Below, piece by piece: positions 36,649-47,100 of a stretch of 64,000 nt of DNA (its first letter is position 1; the number at the start of each line of letters is the position of its first letter). Both the position numbers and the translations under genes were made by a program. The DNA is from Candidatus Pelagibacter sp. (GTDB taxonomy: Bacteria > Pseudomonadota > Alphaproteobacteria > Paracaedibacterales > CAIOTO01), in NCBI GenBank assembly GCA_013823725.1, contig PNMQ01000008.1:110222-174221 (forward strand). Direction: 5' to 3'. The notes below the pieces were generated by a model. The model saw only the letters and a list, made by a program, of their open reading frames with translations. It was not told the DNA's origin and ran no database searches.

Positions 36649-37656
36649 TTAAATTTGTGGAATACCTTGTGATGTTGAATATTCAAAATGAACAACCTCA
36701 TCAGGATATAAAAGTTGACGAACCATTTTTGCAGCCAATGCAGCTTCTGCAAAACCTGTTAAAATTAATTTTTGTTTATTCTTGTATGTAGAAATATCTC
36801 CAACTGCAAAAACACCTGGAACACTGGTTTCAGAAGTAGATGGATCCACAGTAATACAGTTTTTAGATAAAGCCAAATCCCAATCTAAAATAGGACCTAA
36901 ATTCATAGATAAACCAAAAAAAGGAAGAAGAAAATCTGCTTCAATTTCTTTGTATTCGCCTTCAATAGTAGAGATTCCAACATGTGTAATTTGTGCATTA
37001 TCACCTTTTAATTGGCTTAATTGATAGGGAACAGCCAGCTGAATTTTGCCAACAGAAGCTAATTCTTCAAGCTGTTTCTGACTTTCGGGCAAACATCTGA
37101 ATTTTGACCGTCTATGCACAACCGTTACATCAGAAGCAATTTCTGACAAAGAAAGAGCCCAGTCCACAGCCGAATCGCCACCTCCTGCTATAACAACTTT
37201 TTTATCTCTATACTGTTCGCGGTTCAACACCGAATACAGAACTGACTGTCCTTCATAATGTTCAATACCTTCTAAAGGCGGTCTATTAGGACCAAATGCA
37301 CCAACACCAGCAGCAATAACAACAGCTTTACATCTAACAACTGTCCCTCTAGAACCAGTCACCTTGAATGTTTGGTCTTCATTTTTTTCCAGTTTTTCGA
37401 TCTGTTCTTTTAAAAAAATTTGAGGTTCAAAAACTTTCATCTGATCAATCAACCGATTAACAAGATCCTCACCTGTAATGGATGAATGTGTAGGAATATC
37501 GTAAATAGGTTTCTCAGGATAAAGTGCCGCACATTGGCCACCTAAATGATCCAAAGAATCAAAGAGACAACATTTTAAACGTTGCATTCCACATTCAAAA
37601 ACAGCAAACAACCCTACAGGGCCTGCACCTATTACAACAACATCGGTATAAATCAT
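36649..37656 (-). CDS. Ferredoxin-NADP reductase, thioredoxin-reductase-like type
   Basis: 335-aa flavoprotein. VVVIGAGPVGLFAVF binds FAD, VVIAGGGDSAVDWALSL binds NADP, and VFAVGDISTYKNKQKLILTGFAEAA closes the FAD site. The thioredoxin reductase CxxC is missing, and the STSQG C-terminal tail fits the TrxR-like FNR family (Fnr of Gram-positives and alphaproteobacteria), supplying reduced ferredoxin for FeS and radical SAM functions such as lipA. It is a single gene at the head of the minus-strand run. Confidence 0.92.
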   Translation of the reverse strand: MIYTDVVVIGAGPVGLFAVFECGMQRLKCCLFDSLDHLGGQCAALYPEKPIYDIPTHSSITGEDLVNRLIDQMKVFEPQIFLKEQIEKLEKNEDQTFKVTGSRGTVVRCKAVVIAAGVGAFGPNRPPLEGIEHYEGQSVLYSVLNREQYRDKKVVIAGGGDSAVDWALSLSEIASDVTVVHRRSKFRCLPESQKQLEELASVGKIQLAVPYQLSQLKGDNAQITHVGISTIEGEYKEIEADFLLPFFGLSMNLGPILDWDLALSKNCITVDPSTSETSVPGVFAVGDISTYKNKQKLILTGFAEAALAAKMVRQLLYPDEVVHFEYSTSQGIPQI

Positions 37657-37782
37657 TGATTTTCACTATTACATTTCAGAATTAACATTCTAGACTAAAT
37701 TTTTTCATTTTTCAAATTCAGTATTTCTTAACTTTATACTGACACACTAAAAATTAAAGAAAAACAATATAATTTACAAAAA

Positions 37783-38745
37783 TTGAACGGAAATTACTTT
37801 TCAAAAGAATCTGTACTGCAACAACTTCTTCAAGAAGTTGAAAAACGCTATGCACTGCAATCTAGTCCTACTCTTATTCATAAAATGAGTGCAATATTTG
37901 AAAAACTTCCATTAGAAGCTATTAATGAATGGGTCATGATGCTTAGATCATTGAACGAAGATCACCCAGAATGGCAAAGCTTTATTGAAAATCTTACCGT
38001 GCACGAAACCTATTTCAACAGAGACCAAAATGTATTGGATAACATCAAAAATGTTATCATGCCAGAAATTTTAAAAAACAAATCTCAAGAAAAGAGAATA
38101 TCCATATGGTCAGCAGGATGTTCTTCTGGAGAAGAAGCTTATAATATAGCCATTATTGCTGTTGAATCTTTGATGAAACATCTCAATCTTTCCCATAGCC
38201 AGTTCCCTGAAAAAAATATACTGGATAGCGGATGGACAATTAAAATAATTGGGACAGATCTGTCCAAACAAGTCATCAGGGTTGCAGAAACAGGAGTTTA
38301 CAGCAATGCGATCATGGGATCATTTCGTTCCAACACACAAAATCTTCTCCATTATTTTGACCTAAAAAAGGAAGAAGTACCCGAAGAATTATCGAATGGC
38401 ATTAAATACTATCAGATCAAACCTTTCATTAAGTCGCTTGTTACTTTTTCACAAATGAATTTGTTATCTAAAAGCCCTTCTGTTCTAAACTTTGATATGA
38501 TTTTATGTCGAAATGTATTGATATACTTTAATGATGAAAACAAAAAAAATATACAAAGTCGTTTTTTAAGTCATATGCACGAACACAGCGCTTTAATTCT
38601 TGGGACTGTTGATTCTTGTTTTTTAGATAATATTAATGTTTTCAACCACAATGGTTGCCGTTGGTATTCTAAACAGTCCTTATGGAACAATATTCATGGA
38701 ACCAAAAATAAAGTATCAGTTATTTCTGATCAAGAGGTAAACTAA
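37783..38745 (+). CDS. cheR: Chemotaxis protein methyltransferase CheR
   Basis: SAM-dependent methyltransferase that methylates chemoreceptor glutamates. After a short N-terminal helical domain with HETYFNRD, the SAM-binding region IWSAGCSSGEEAYNIA and FDMILCRNVLIYFND are the CheR signatures. Length is 320 aa. The start is a TTG at 37783 with a weak upstream purine run; no better start lies near. It leads a cheR-cheW-cheB cluster. Confidence 0.93.
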   Translation: MNGNYFSKESVLQQLLQEVEKRYALQSSPTLIHKMSAIFEKLPLEAINEWVMMLRSLNEDHPEWQSFIENLTVHETYFNRDQNVLDNIKNVIMPEILKNKSQEKRISIWSAGCSSGEEAYNIAIIAVESLMKHLNLSHSQFPEKNILDSGWTIKIIGTDLSKQVIRVAETGVYSNAIMGSFRSNTQNLLHYFDLKKEEVPEELSNGIKYYQIKPFIKSLVTFSQMNLLSKSPSVLNFDMILCRNVLIYFNDENKKNIQSRFLSHMHEHSALILGTVDSCFLDNINVFNHNGCRWYSKQSLWNNIHGTKNKVSVISDQEVN

Positions 38746-38746
38746 T

Positions 38747-40228
38747 ATGGATTTAATTGTATTTGAAAATAATGATCAAAAATTTGGAATTAAAAGTTCT
38801 GTGATTAGAGAAATTTTAGATCCTATGCCTGTAACGCCCGTTCCTTTTGCACCAGACCATGTCGATGGAATTATCAGTGCTTCGGGGTCTATATTATTAC
38901 AAATTAGTTTTGACAAACAAGTTAAAGATCAAACAGATATCCATGCAGCAAATATTGAGTCTAGCGTCGGATACAACGAAGATGAATATCATCTCCTCAT
39001 TATTCATTCAGACAAAGGAATTTTTGCACTAAAGGTTAATCCTATTAAAGAAAAAATTAATATCGATGAAAGTGAATTAAAACATGTAGGAAATCGGCAG
39101 AGCCTTTGTGAAAAAAGTTCCAATGAAGTTCAATATGAATACAACCACAATGGATCTGTTATTTTGGTTCTCGATGAAAATGCATTAGGGCTAGACAAAG
39201 ACATCACTGTTTTTGTACCAGAACATAGAGAATTTGCACTAGGACAACAAGATCTCTATACAAAAAACATACATACTGGCCTGAATGATCAACAAAATTA
39301 TCTTATTTTCAAATGCGGAGAAGAAAATTTTGCACTTCAGTTGGAAGATGTATTAGAAATAGTTCAAATTAAAATAGATCAAGAAATTACTCATATTCCT
39401 CATGCACCACAAGAAATTTTAGGTTTGTATCTTTTACGAAACCAAGCATACCTTTCCATTTCACTGTCACAACTGTTAGGTAACAATAAAAAAAACAATG
39501 AGAGATATGGAATTTTTGTGAACACTTCTATTGGAAAAATTGTGATATGCATTGAAAAAATGATAGGCATTCAAAGCTTTAATCCCAAAGATATTCAAGA
39601 ACCCAAAGAGCAAGATAATGAATTAGTTGGTTGGGCAAAAGGTAAAAATGAAGAAATTATTGGAATCATTCAACCATCAAAACTTATTACATCGTCGAAA
39701 TCAATTCAGTACGATCCATTTATTATTGAAAATGAGGAAGAAAAAAATATTACGCAACTTCAAGAAACAAAAAGATTTTTAAGCTTTAATATTGGAAAAG
39801 AAAAGTGTTGTTTGCCTATCGATGTTGTTCAGATTGTTTCTGAAAGACAAGAAGAAACCCCTCTACCCCAGCCACTAGATAAAAATACAGACTCTCAAAT
39901 CGTCAATATGATTTATAGCCATGTCACTCAAATTCAAGGCGTTGTTATTCCTATCATCGATTTGCATCCATTTTTTGATGTTAATCAAAAGAACCAGCAC
40001 AATAATGCAAATAAGAATTACTATATTATAGTAAATTGCAATAACCAACCATTTGCATTATTAGTTGATAATGTCGACAGAGTAACGGATATCGCATTGT
40101 CAGACATAGATTATAATGTTGCACAAAATAATATTTTTATGGCAGGTGTATGTAAACTAGAACAAAGATTGGGATCCTTAATATCGTTGACACCCCTTCA
40201 ACAACTCGATTTATCCAAAAAAATATGA
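38747..40228 (+). CDS. cheW: Triple-domain CheW chemotaxis coupling protein
   Basis: 493 aa holding three CheW-like domains in tandem: about residues 1-155 (DLIVFENNDQKFGIKSSVIREIL), 180-310 (NYLIFKCGEENFALQLEDVLEIVQI) and 340-485 (KRFLSFNIGKEKCCLPIDVVQIV). CheW normally has one domain of about 150 aa that couples receptors to CheA. The tandem form could act as a scaffold linking several receptors or CheA dimers. It starts one base after cheR and is followed 14 nt later by cheB. Confidence 0.9.
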   Translation: MDLIVFENNDQKFGIKSSVIREILDPMPVTPVPFAPDHVDGIISASGSILLQISFDKQVKDQTDIHAANIESSVGYNEDEYHLLIIHSDKGIFALKVNPIKEKINIDESELKHVGNRQSLCEKSSNEVQYEYNHNGSVILVLDENALGLDKDITVFVPEHREFALGQQDLYTKNIHTGLNDQQNYLIFKCGEENFALQLEDVLEIVQIKIDQEITHIPHAPQEILGLYLLRNQAYLSISLSQLLGNNKKNNERYGIFVNTSIGKIVICIEKMIGIQSFNPKDIQEPKEQDNELVGWAKGKNEEIIGIIQPSKLITSSKSIQYDPFIIENEEEKNITQLQETKRFLSFNIGKEKCCLPIDVVQIVSERQEETPLPQPLDKNTDSQIVNMIYSHVTQIQGVVIPIIDLHPFFDVNQKNQHNNANKNYYIIVNCNNQPFALLVDNVDRVTDIALSDIDYNVAQNNIFMAGVCKLEQRLGSLISLTPLQQLDLSKKI

Positions 40229-40242
40229 GGTAATTTCAATTA

Positions 40243-41358
40243 ATGATATCTGTTTTAGTTCTTAGTAATTCCGTCAACAATCGGATGTTTATCAAAAGAA
40301 AACTGGAAAATCAGCCAGATATCACTTTAGTTTTACATGAAATGTTATCACAAAAATCTTTAGAAACTAATAACAGCTTAAAATCTGCCGATATCGTACT
40401 TGTAGATTGTGGCACTGACAATATCAATCTGATTCAAAACTCTAACATCATAAAAGAATCACAAACTATCGTTTTAGCCATTATCAACACACATAACATT
40501 CATGAACCTCATTCAAACATATCTTTACAAATTGGTGCTTCTGACTATATCCATATGGATGAAAATACACTGCTTGAAAACGATATTTTGTTTGAAAAAA
40601 AATTACTCGAAAAAATCCATTTGTGGTCACAACACATTCGCCTTAAAGATATTAAAAAAAAACATCCTAAAAAACCACACATACCAGCCTATGAAGAACA
40701 AGAACCTAAAGCAGAAAATGAACAAAAATCTTTTCATTCAACCAATATACCAAGGACAAGCCCAAAAAAATTTGATCTTATAGTTATAGGCGTTTCGACT
40801 GGTGGACCTATGACACTTGTCAATCTGTTAAAAAATTTACAGCCACTCAATTGTCCAATTGTTATTGCGCAACATATGCCTAAAGATTTCACCAGTAGTT
40901 TAGCATCACACTTGCAAAAAGAAACTGGAATGAATGTTATTGAAGGCTATCATGCCCTGCCTCTGGTGCCTCAAACAATTATTATCGCATCTGGAGGCCA
41001 TGATAGCGCTATACAAAAAATTCAAGATGGCAGGATACTGTTAGTGGAAAAACCATCCAATCAAAGCTGTTTTCACCCCTCCGTGGATGTTCTGTTTTCA
41101 TCAGCAGCTCAAGCCAATATACCGACACTGGGCATTGTTATGACTGGAATGGGAACAGATGGAACAATGGGGTCCAAAAATATAAAATATAGTGATGGTA
41201 TTATCATAGCACAAGACCCATCTACATGTGTTGTCAACAGCATGCCAAATAGTGTTATCAAAGAAGGATATGCAGACTTTGTGTGGTCGCCTGAAAAAAT
41301 ATCAGAGGCTATATCTTTGTGGTGCTCAGACAAAAAAATGAAGATTGACGAGTTTTAG
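40243..41358 (+). CDS. cheB: Chemotaxis methylesterase CheB with degenerate receiver domain
   Basis: 371 aa. The C-terminal methylesterase/deamidase domain is intact: GVSTGGP (Ser), QHMP (His) and MTGMGTDG (Asp). The N-terminal receiver domain (1-130) is altered: the acidic pair after VLVL is Ser-Asn (SNS) instead of Asp-Asp, the phospho-acceptor region reads DIVLVDCGTD, keeping the Asp, and the conserved Lys near the end is missing. Phosphorylation by CheA is therefore doubtful. No cheA, cheY or receptor is in the window. Confidence 0.93.
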   Translation: MISVLVLSNSVNNRMFIKRKLENQPDITLVLHEMLSQKSLETNNSLKSADIVLVDCGTDNINLIQNSNIIKESQTIVLAIINTHNIHEPHSNISLQIGASDYIHMDENTLLENDILFEKKLLEKIHLWSQHIRLKDIKKKHPKKPHIPAYEEQEPKAENEQKSFHSTNIPRTSPKKFDLIVIGVSTGGPMTLVNLLKNLQPLNCPIVIAQHMPKDFTSSLASHLQKETGMNVIEGYHALPLVPQTIIIASGGHDSAIQKIQDGRILLVEKPSNQSCFHPSVDVLFSSAAQANIPTLGIVMTGMGTDGTMGSKNIKYSDGIIIAQDPSTCVVNSMPNSVIKEGYADFVWSPEKISEAISLWCSDKKMKIDEF

Positions 41359-41368
41359 ATTGCAAAAA

Positions 41369-42166
41369 CTAAAGCAGAAATGTTCTGAATTCTTTGTACA
41401 CTAATGGATTAGCAGCAATAATACTATTGGTTTGTAAAGGCGATGATTCTTCAAAAAGCGAAGATACACTTCCACCGGCTTCTTGAACAAGAAGAATGCC
41501 AGCAGCATAGTCCCATAAATTCATATTCTGATCAAATACAACATCCAGTCTTCCACAAGCAACATAAGCCAGATCTAATGAAGTTACCCCCATCCTTCTT
41601 ACACCTAAAACTTGAGATGTAATTTTAGCTACTTTATTTTCAAAGTTTGGATCTCTTTCTTTACCATGACAGGAATGAACGCCAACGAGAACCTCATCCA
41701 AAGATCTGCGTGAAGAAACGCGTAATCTGCGTTGATTCAGATAGGAACCTCTTCCTTTTTCACTCCAAAAAAGTTCATCTTTAACAGGGTCATAAGTAAC
41801 AGCTGCAATAATTTCAGATTTAAATTCCAAAGCAACAGTAATTGCAAAGTGCGGAATACCATGCATAAAATTAGATGTGCCATCTAAGGGATCAATAATC
41901 CATCTGTGGTCAGGGTTAATACCCTCTATTAAACCGGACTCTTCACTATAAATTGAAAAGTGAGGTCTAGCTTTTTGCAATTCATAAATTAAAATTTGTT
42001 CAGCTTTACGATCGGCTACAGTAACAAAGTCACCTGCTCCTTTTTGTGAAACTTGTAAGTTTTCAATTTCGCCAAAATCACGCAACAACCCCCTGCTCGC
42101 TTTTTCTACAGCTAAAGACATAACGTTCACTAAAGCCGAACGTGTCACAAATCGAGAATTTGACAT
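41369..42166 (-). CDS. suhB: Inositol monophosphatase family protein SuhB
   Basis: 265-aa Mg-dependent phosphatase. Motif A IDPLDGTSNFMHGIPHF and motif B WDYAAGILLVQEAGG are complete. In bacteria SuhB also joins the rRNA antitermination complex. Convergent with cheB (gap 10 nt); upstream is efp on the same strand at a 32-nt distance, suggesting co-transcription. Confidence 0.94.
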   Translation of the reverse strand: MSNSRFVTRSALVNVMSLAVEKASRGLLRDFGEIENLQVSQKGAGDFVTVADRKAEQILIYELQKARPHFSIYSEESGLIEGINPDHRWIIDPLDGTSNFMHGIPHFAITVALEFKSEIIAAVTYDPVKDELFWSEKGRGSYLNQRRLRVSSRRSLDEVLVGVHSCHGKERDPNFENKVAKITSQVLGVRRMGVTSLDLAYVACGRLDVVFDQNMNLWDYAAGILLVQEAGGSVSSLFEESSPLQTNSIIAANPLVYKEFRTFLL

Positions 42167-42198
42167 GACTACCTATTAATTACCTTTTAATTATTTAT

Positions 42199-42768
42199 TT
42201 AAACTTCTTTGTAGCGTTCTACGTACGTTCCATCGATTGTATTCACGACGACTTTCATACCTGTAGAAATGTGTGGAGGAACCATAATTCTTACACCATT
42301 TGTAAGCACTGCTGGCTTGTATGATGAAGATGCCGTTTGCCCCTTAACCACAGCGTCTGCTTCCATGATTTCAAGAACAACATGATCAGGTAACTGAACT
42401 GCAATAGGTTTGCCTTCGTACATTGATAGATTAACAACCATGTTATCTATAAGAAAAACTGCGGAAGCACCCACAAAATCTTTTGATAAATATATTTGTT
42501 CAAATGTTTGTTGGTCCATGAAAACTAAATTTTCGCCATCATCATATAAATATTGAAAAGCTACTTCGTCAAGATACACTCTTTCTACTGTTTCAGCAGA
42601 ACGAAAACGTTCATTTAACTTTGTACCTTCTGCGATACTTTTCATTTCAACTTGCATATAAGCTCCACCTTTACCAGGTTGAGTATGCTGCGTTTTAGTA
42701 ACGGTCCAAAGTTTACCTTGGTAATCTAAAATATTACCAACACGTATTTCATTTCCACTTATTTTCAT
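42199..42768 (-). CDS. efp: Elongation factor P
   Basis: Relieves ribosome stalling at polyproline. KOW-like N-domain with the loop TQPGKGGA; Lys33 is the modification site, in the PGKGG context typical of lysylated EF-P. Length 189 aa is standard. It is in front of suhB on the minus strand, with the tRNA-Met gene upstream in the same orientation. Confidence 0.97.
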   Translation of the reverse strand: MKISGNEIRVGNILDYQGKLWTVTKTQHTQPGKGGAYMQVEMKSIAEGTKLNERFRSAETVERVYLDEVAFQYLYDDGENLVFMDQQTFEQIYLSKDFVGASAVFLIDNMVVNLSMYEGKPIAVQLPDHVVLEIMEADAVVKGQTASSSYKPAVLTNGVRIMVPPHISTGMKVVVNTIDGTYVERYKEV

Positions 42769-42797
42769 AGAACTTTCGCTTCAAGATGACATGATTA

Positions 42798-42874
42798 TGG
42801 TAGCGGCGGAGGGACTTGAACCCCCGACACGCGGATTATGATTCCGCTGCTCTAACCAACTGAGCTACGCCGCC
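42798..42874 (-). tRNA. tRNA-Met (CAT), elongator type
   Basis: Cloverleaf on the minus strand: acceptor GGCGGCG/CGCCGCT, D arm GCTC...GAGC, anticodon stem GCGGA/TCCGC with loop ATCATAA (anticodon CAT), and T arm GGGGGTTCAAGTCCC. Position 72 is U opposite G1 and the discriminator is A. CCA is encoded at 42798-42800. The G1:U72 pair is unlike initiator tRNA (C1xA72), so this is elongator Met or, less likely, the lysidine-modified Ile isoacceptor. Confidence 0.95.
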
Positions 42875-43062
42875 ATTAGGATAAAAAATTATCATAAATC
42901 ATCACAACTGGTCAATGATTTTTTTTCAAAAACTTATACCCACTGCACAAACATAAAATAAAAACCTTAACGCTATACATAAAACAGAACTTATTTGCAT
43001 TTCGTAATAGAATAATGCATAATGATTTTCAGTTCTTAATTGTGATAGATTGCGCGGATGAA

Positions 43063-43848
43063 ATGGTTTTTAAGTCAAAAAAAGATCAATCCCCCACTGA
43101 AGAAGTTGTTATTAATATAGCTTCTGACGAACCTATTTCTCTTGGCGAAAAACTGAAAGAACAAAGACTAAAATTGGGTTTAACAATAGAAGATGTTTGC
43201 GCAAAAACAAAAATACGTAAAGCCTTTATTATTGCTATCGAAAATAATAATCTAGACATATTACCCGGAAAAGTATACGTGCATGGTTTTTTAAACAACT
43301 ATGTAAAATTGTTAGGATTACCCGCAGACATTATCACTTATGAATTGTCTTGTGTAGAAGATATCAAAAAAGACAATCAACCACCCTTTAAATTTTATGT
43401 TTATAGTGAGAAGTCTTACTCTATCACAACAAAAACTGTTTTGATTTCTCTGTTGTTGTTGCTTTGTGTTTTAGCCATTTCAAAACTAACAGAAGAAAAA
43501 CCTAAGCCTGCTATAAAACATAACGATAGTTATAGTATTGACAATAATCTACTTAAACCAACGGCTGATCCAGTGCTTCAAAAAAAGAGTATTTCCGATG
43601 AAACTCAAGCAGCAATACCTACTTCTGATATTGATGTACAAAACAAAGCTGATAATACAAAAATTGATTCCTCTGAAAATCAAGTTAAGACTACAATTGT
43701 AGAAGACTTATCATCTTCAACAGCATCCCTCATGCCAACGGATACCAATCCAGTAGTACTTCCTAAAATAGATGTACCTGTAAAAGCTGAAGGCCAGTCG
43801 AAATACATTGGAAAAGATTTAAATTTAGATGAAGATGATGACGATTAA
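43063..43848 (+). CDS. rodZ: RodZ-like helix-turn-helix membrane protein
   Basis: Cytoplasmic HTH_25 domain (SLGEKLKEQRLKLGLTIEDVCAKTKI...LPGKVYVHGFLNNYVKLLG), the family hallmark, then a single transmembrane helix (about residues 122-145, TVLISLLLLLCVLAISKL) and a periplasmic tail of about 110 residues. The tail is low complexity (Asp, Ser, Thr, Pro) ending LDEDDDD, and the usual DUF4115 beta domain is not visible. RodZ bridges MreB to the rod complex. The start could also be 43015 (first in-frame ATG); neither has a strong ribosome binding site. Confidence 0.82.
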   Translation: MVFKSKKDQSPTEEVVINIASDEPISLGEKLKEQRLKLGLTIEDVCAKTKIRKAFIIAIENNNLDILPGKVYVHGFLNNYVKLLGLPADIITYELSCVEDIKKDNQPPFKFYVYSEKSYSITTKTVLISLLLLLCVLAISKLTEEKPKPAIKHNDSYSIDNNLLKPTADPVLQKKSISDETQAAIPTSDIDVQNKADNTKIDSSENQVKTTIVEDLSSSTASLMPTDTNPVVLPKIDVPVKAEGQSKYIGKDLNLDEDDDD

Positions 43849-43881
43849 AATATCAGCTACCCTTTCTTACCTCTATAGAAA

Positions 43882-43904
43882 GAGCCCGGCAGCTCATCTT
43901 TTTT
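43882..43904 (+). terminator. Weak candidate terminator after rodZ
   Basis: GAGC-ccggca-GCTC (43882-43895) followed by a T-rich run to about 43904 starts 34 nt after the rodZ stop codon. The stem is short (4 bp). The rest of the 303-base interval to 44151 holds the nrdJ terminator and nothing else recognised. Confidence 0.35.
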
Positions 43905-44097
43905 CTCAATAACAAACCAAATGTAATCTTAATTACATGACCCTTTGCATCCGCAAAGCAGGTTCATACAAATCTTATAATAAGATCAATCATAATATTG
44001 CTACTATCTGAATTGGAAGCAGTAGAAGGTTCTTCTTTTTACACAAATATACTATCATTTTTCTATTTTTTAGCCCCCCTTTTATCTTCAAATCTAT

Positions 44098-44128
44098 AAA
44101 AAAACCACAGGATTAATCCTGTGGTTTT
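44098..44128 (-). terminator. Intrinsic terminator after nrdJ
   Basis: A perfect 14-bp palindrome (44101-44128, arms AAAACCACAGGATT/AATCCTGTGGTTTT) lies 24 nt after the nrdJ stop on the minus strand, with an A run at 44098-44104 that reads as a T tract on that strand. The near-absence of a loop makes it also usable in the plus direction. Confidence 0.85.
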
Positions 44129-44151
44129 GTGAATTGAAAGTTTGTGATTGT

Positions 44152-47100
44152 TTATGAACAACCACTTGTCGAACCGCAAGTATCACATTTCAAACATGTC
44201 CCATTACGAACCATTGTAAAGTTTCCACAGTCAGAACAGGAATCTCCTTCATAACCTTTCATACGAGCTAGTGCACTTTTCATAGATGCATCATTTCGTG
44301 GTGCTAATATGTCAGATACATTTGATTTAGAGCCGGACTGGGAACCACTCATAGAACGAGATAATCCATGTGTACCTGTTGCTTTTTGCTCTACATTTTC
44401 CTGTAACATTTGTGTGTTTTGCTTATTTTCATTTTGCGCATTAACGTTTTCTAAAATTTTATATTCAGAAACTTCGCCAATTCCATCTGAAGAGGTAGAT
44501 GGGATAACATGAGCCAGATCTTTTCTATCCAAATATGTAATTGCTAATTCTCTAAAGATATAATCTAAAATTGACGTTGCCATTTTTACATAATCATTCC
44601 CTTCAACACGACCCGATGGTTCAAAACGTGTAAAGGTAAAGGCCTCTACAAATTCTTCCAAGGGCACACCATACTGCAATCCTATGGAAATAGCCATCGC
44701 AAAATTGTGCATTAGAGATCTAAAAGAAGCACCTTCTTTGTGCATATCGATGAAAATTTCACCAATACTTCCTTCTTCATATTCCCCTGTTCGAAGATAA
44801 ATTTTATGCCCACCAACCACAGCTTTTTGAGTATAACCACCACGACGATTCGGTAGTTTACGGCGTTTTTTTGCAGCACTTTGTTGCTCGATGGTATTTA
44901 CAACATTATGAGCTAATTTAGATGCAATGTGCACAACTTTATCTGTTTGTGACATTTCTTCCATATCGTCGTGTTCATCTTCATCTAAAACCATGGAGTT
45001 CATAGGCTGAGATAATTTGGATCCGTCACGATATAAAGCATTAGCTTTTAATCCTAATCTCCATGACGTTAGGTAAGAATCAATACATTCTTGGATGGAA
45101 GCATGATTAGGCATATTAATGGTTTTAGAAATAGCACCTGACACAAAAGGCTGCACAGCCGCCATCATTTCAATATGACTTTGTGATGACAAAAATCTTT
45201 TACCAATGCGGCCACATGGTGATGCGCAATCAAACACAGGAAGATGTTCTTCCTTCAAATGAGGAGCACCTTCAAGTGTCATTGTACCGCAACAATAATT
45301 GTTTGCTGCCTCTATTTCTGATTTGCTAAAGCCTAAAAAGCTAAGCATATCAAACATTGGATCATTCAAGTTATCATCTGTAATTTTTAAAATATTTTTA
45401 CAAAAATCATCCCCAAAGGTCCAACGATTAAATGTAAACTTCACATCAAAAGCAGATTTCAAGGCTTCCTTCAATTTACCTATCTCAACATCTGTAAAAC
45501 CTTTAGATTTTAACTCATCAAAATGAATTGATGGTGAATTCTCGAGTGTCCCATGACCTACAGCATACAACGTAATGTCTTTAATCTGGTGATCTGTATA
45601 CCCCATTTTTTTCAGTGCAACAGGAACCATACGGTTGATGATTTTAAAATATCCTCCACCAGCAAGTTTTTTAAACTTAACCAGCGCAAAATCTGGTTCT
45701 ATACCGGTTGTATCACAATCCATAACTAAACCAATTGTACCTGTTGGTGCAATCACTGTTGTTTGGGCGTTACGATATCCGTGTTTTTCACCGCATTCGA
45801 TCGCGTCATCAAAGGCTCTTTTAGATGCTTCAATTAATTGTGGGAAAGGACAATCTTCAGCTTGCAAAGGAACAGGCTTTATCGTTAACTGTTCGTATTT
45901 TTTAGTTTCCCCATACGCTGCAGATCTATGATTGCGCAGCACGCGAAGCATGTGTTTTTTGTTTAACGCATATTCAGAAAAAGCACCTAGTTCTTTAGCC
46001 ATTAATGAAGATGTATGATAGGCTCTTCCTGTTAGAATGGCACCGAATGCACCAGCCATAGCCCTGCCTTCTTTACTATCATATGGAATGCCCAAATTCA
46101 TTAACAAGCCACCAATGTTAGCATAACCTAAACCTAGGGTTCTAAACTTATAAGAAAGATCGGCTATTTCTTTAGATGGGAATTGTGCCATCAATACCGA
46201 AATTTCTAAAACCATAGTCCATAATTTAATCGTATGTTCGTACAATGGAATATCAATCTGGTTACCGTCGTAGAATTTAGTTAGGTTTATGGACGCTAAG
46301 TTGCATGCCGTATTATCTAAAAACATATACTCCGAACAAGGGTTAGAAGCATTTATACGACCGCTTTCAGGACAAGTATGCCATTCGTTAATTGTTGTAT
46401 CAAACTGAACTCCAGGATCTGCACAAGACCATGCTGCATAACCAATTTGATTCATTAAATCATTCGCTTTTAGCGTCTTAACAATTGATCCATCTTTTCT
46501 TGATGTTAAGTTCCAATCCTTATCATCTAAAACAGCTTGAATAAAATCATTCGATAAACGAACGGAGTTATTGGAGTTTTGACCTGAAACTGTATTATAG
46601 GCTTCAGAATCCCAGTCTGTTGTAAATACAGGCATATCGACTTTATCCAGACCAAGTTCTACGGTGTGTAAAACACGACGAATGTAGTTTTCAGGAACCA
46701 TTGCTTTACGTGCTAATTTAATTGCCGCTTTAAGATTTTTATTAACTTGAGGGTCTATTTTATCTTTAATATCTAATTCAGTTTCATCCAAGCATGCTTT
46801 TAAAATAGCGCTGAGATGATATTTATTAACCTTAGAACCTGTAACGAGTGCAGCAACTTTTTGTTCTTCAACAACTTTCCATGTAATAAATTCTTCTATA
46901 TCTGGATGGTCTACATCTAAAATAACCATCTTTGCTGCACGACGTGTCGTTCCACCAGATTTAATTGCACCAGCAGATCTGTCACCAATTCTTAAAAAAC
47001 TCATTAATCCAGAAGATTTTCCACCACCTGATAATTTTTCACCATTTCCTCTTACATGTGAAAAATTGGTACCTGTACCCGATCCATATTTGAATAATCG

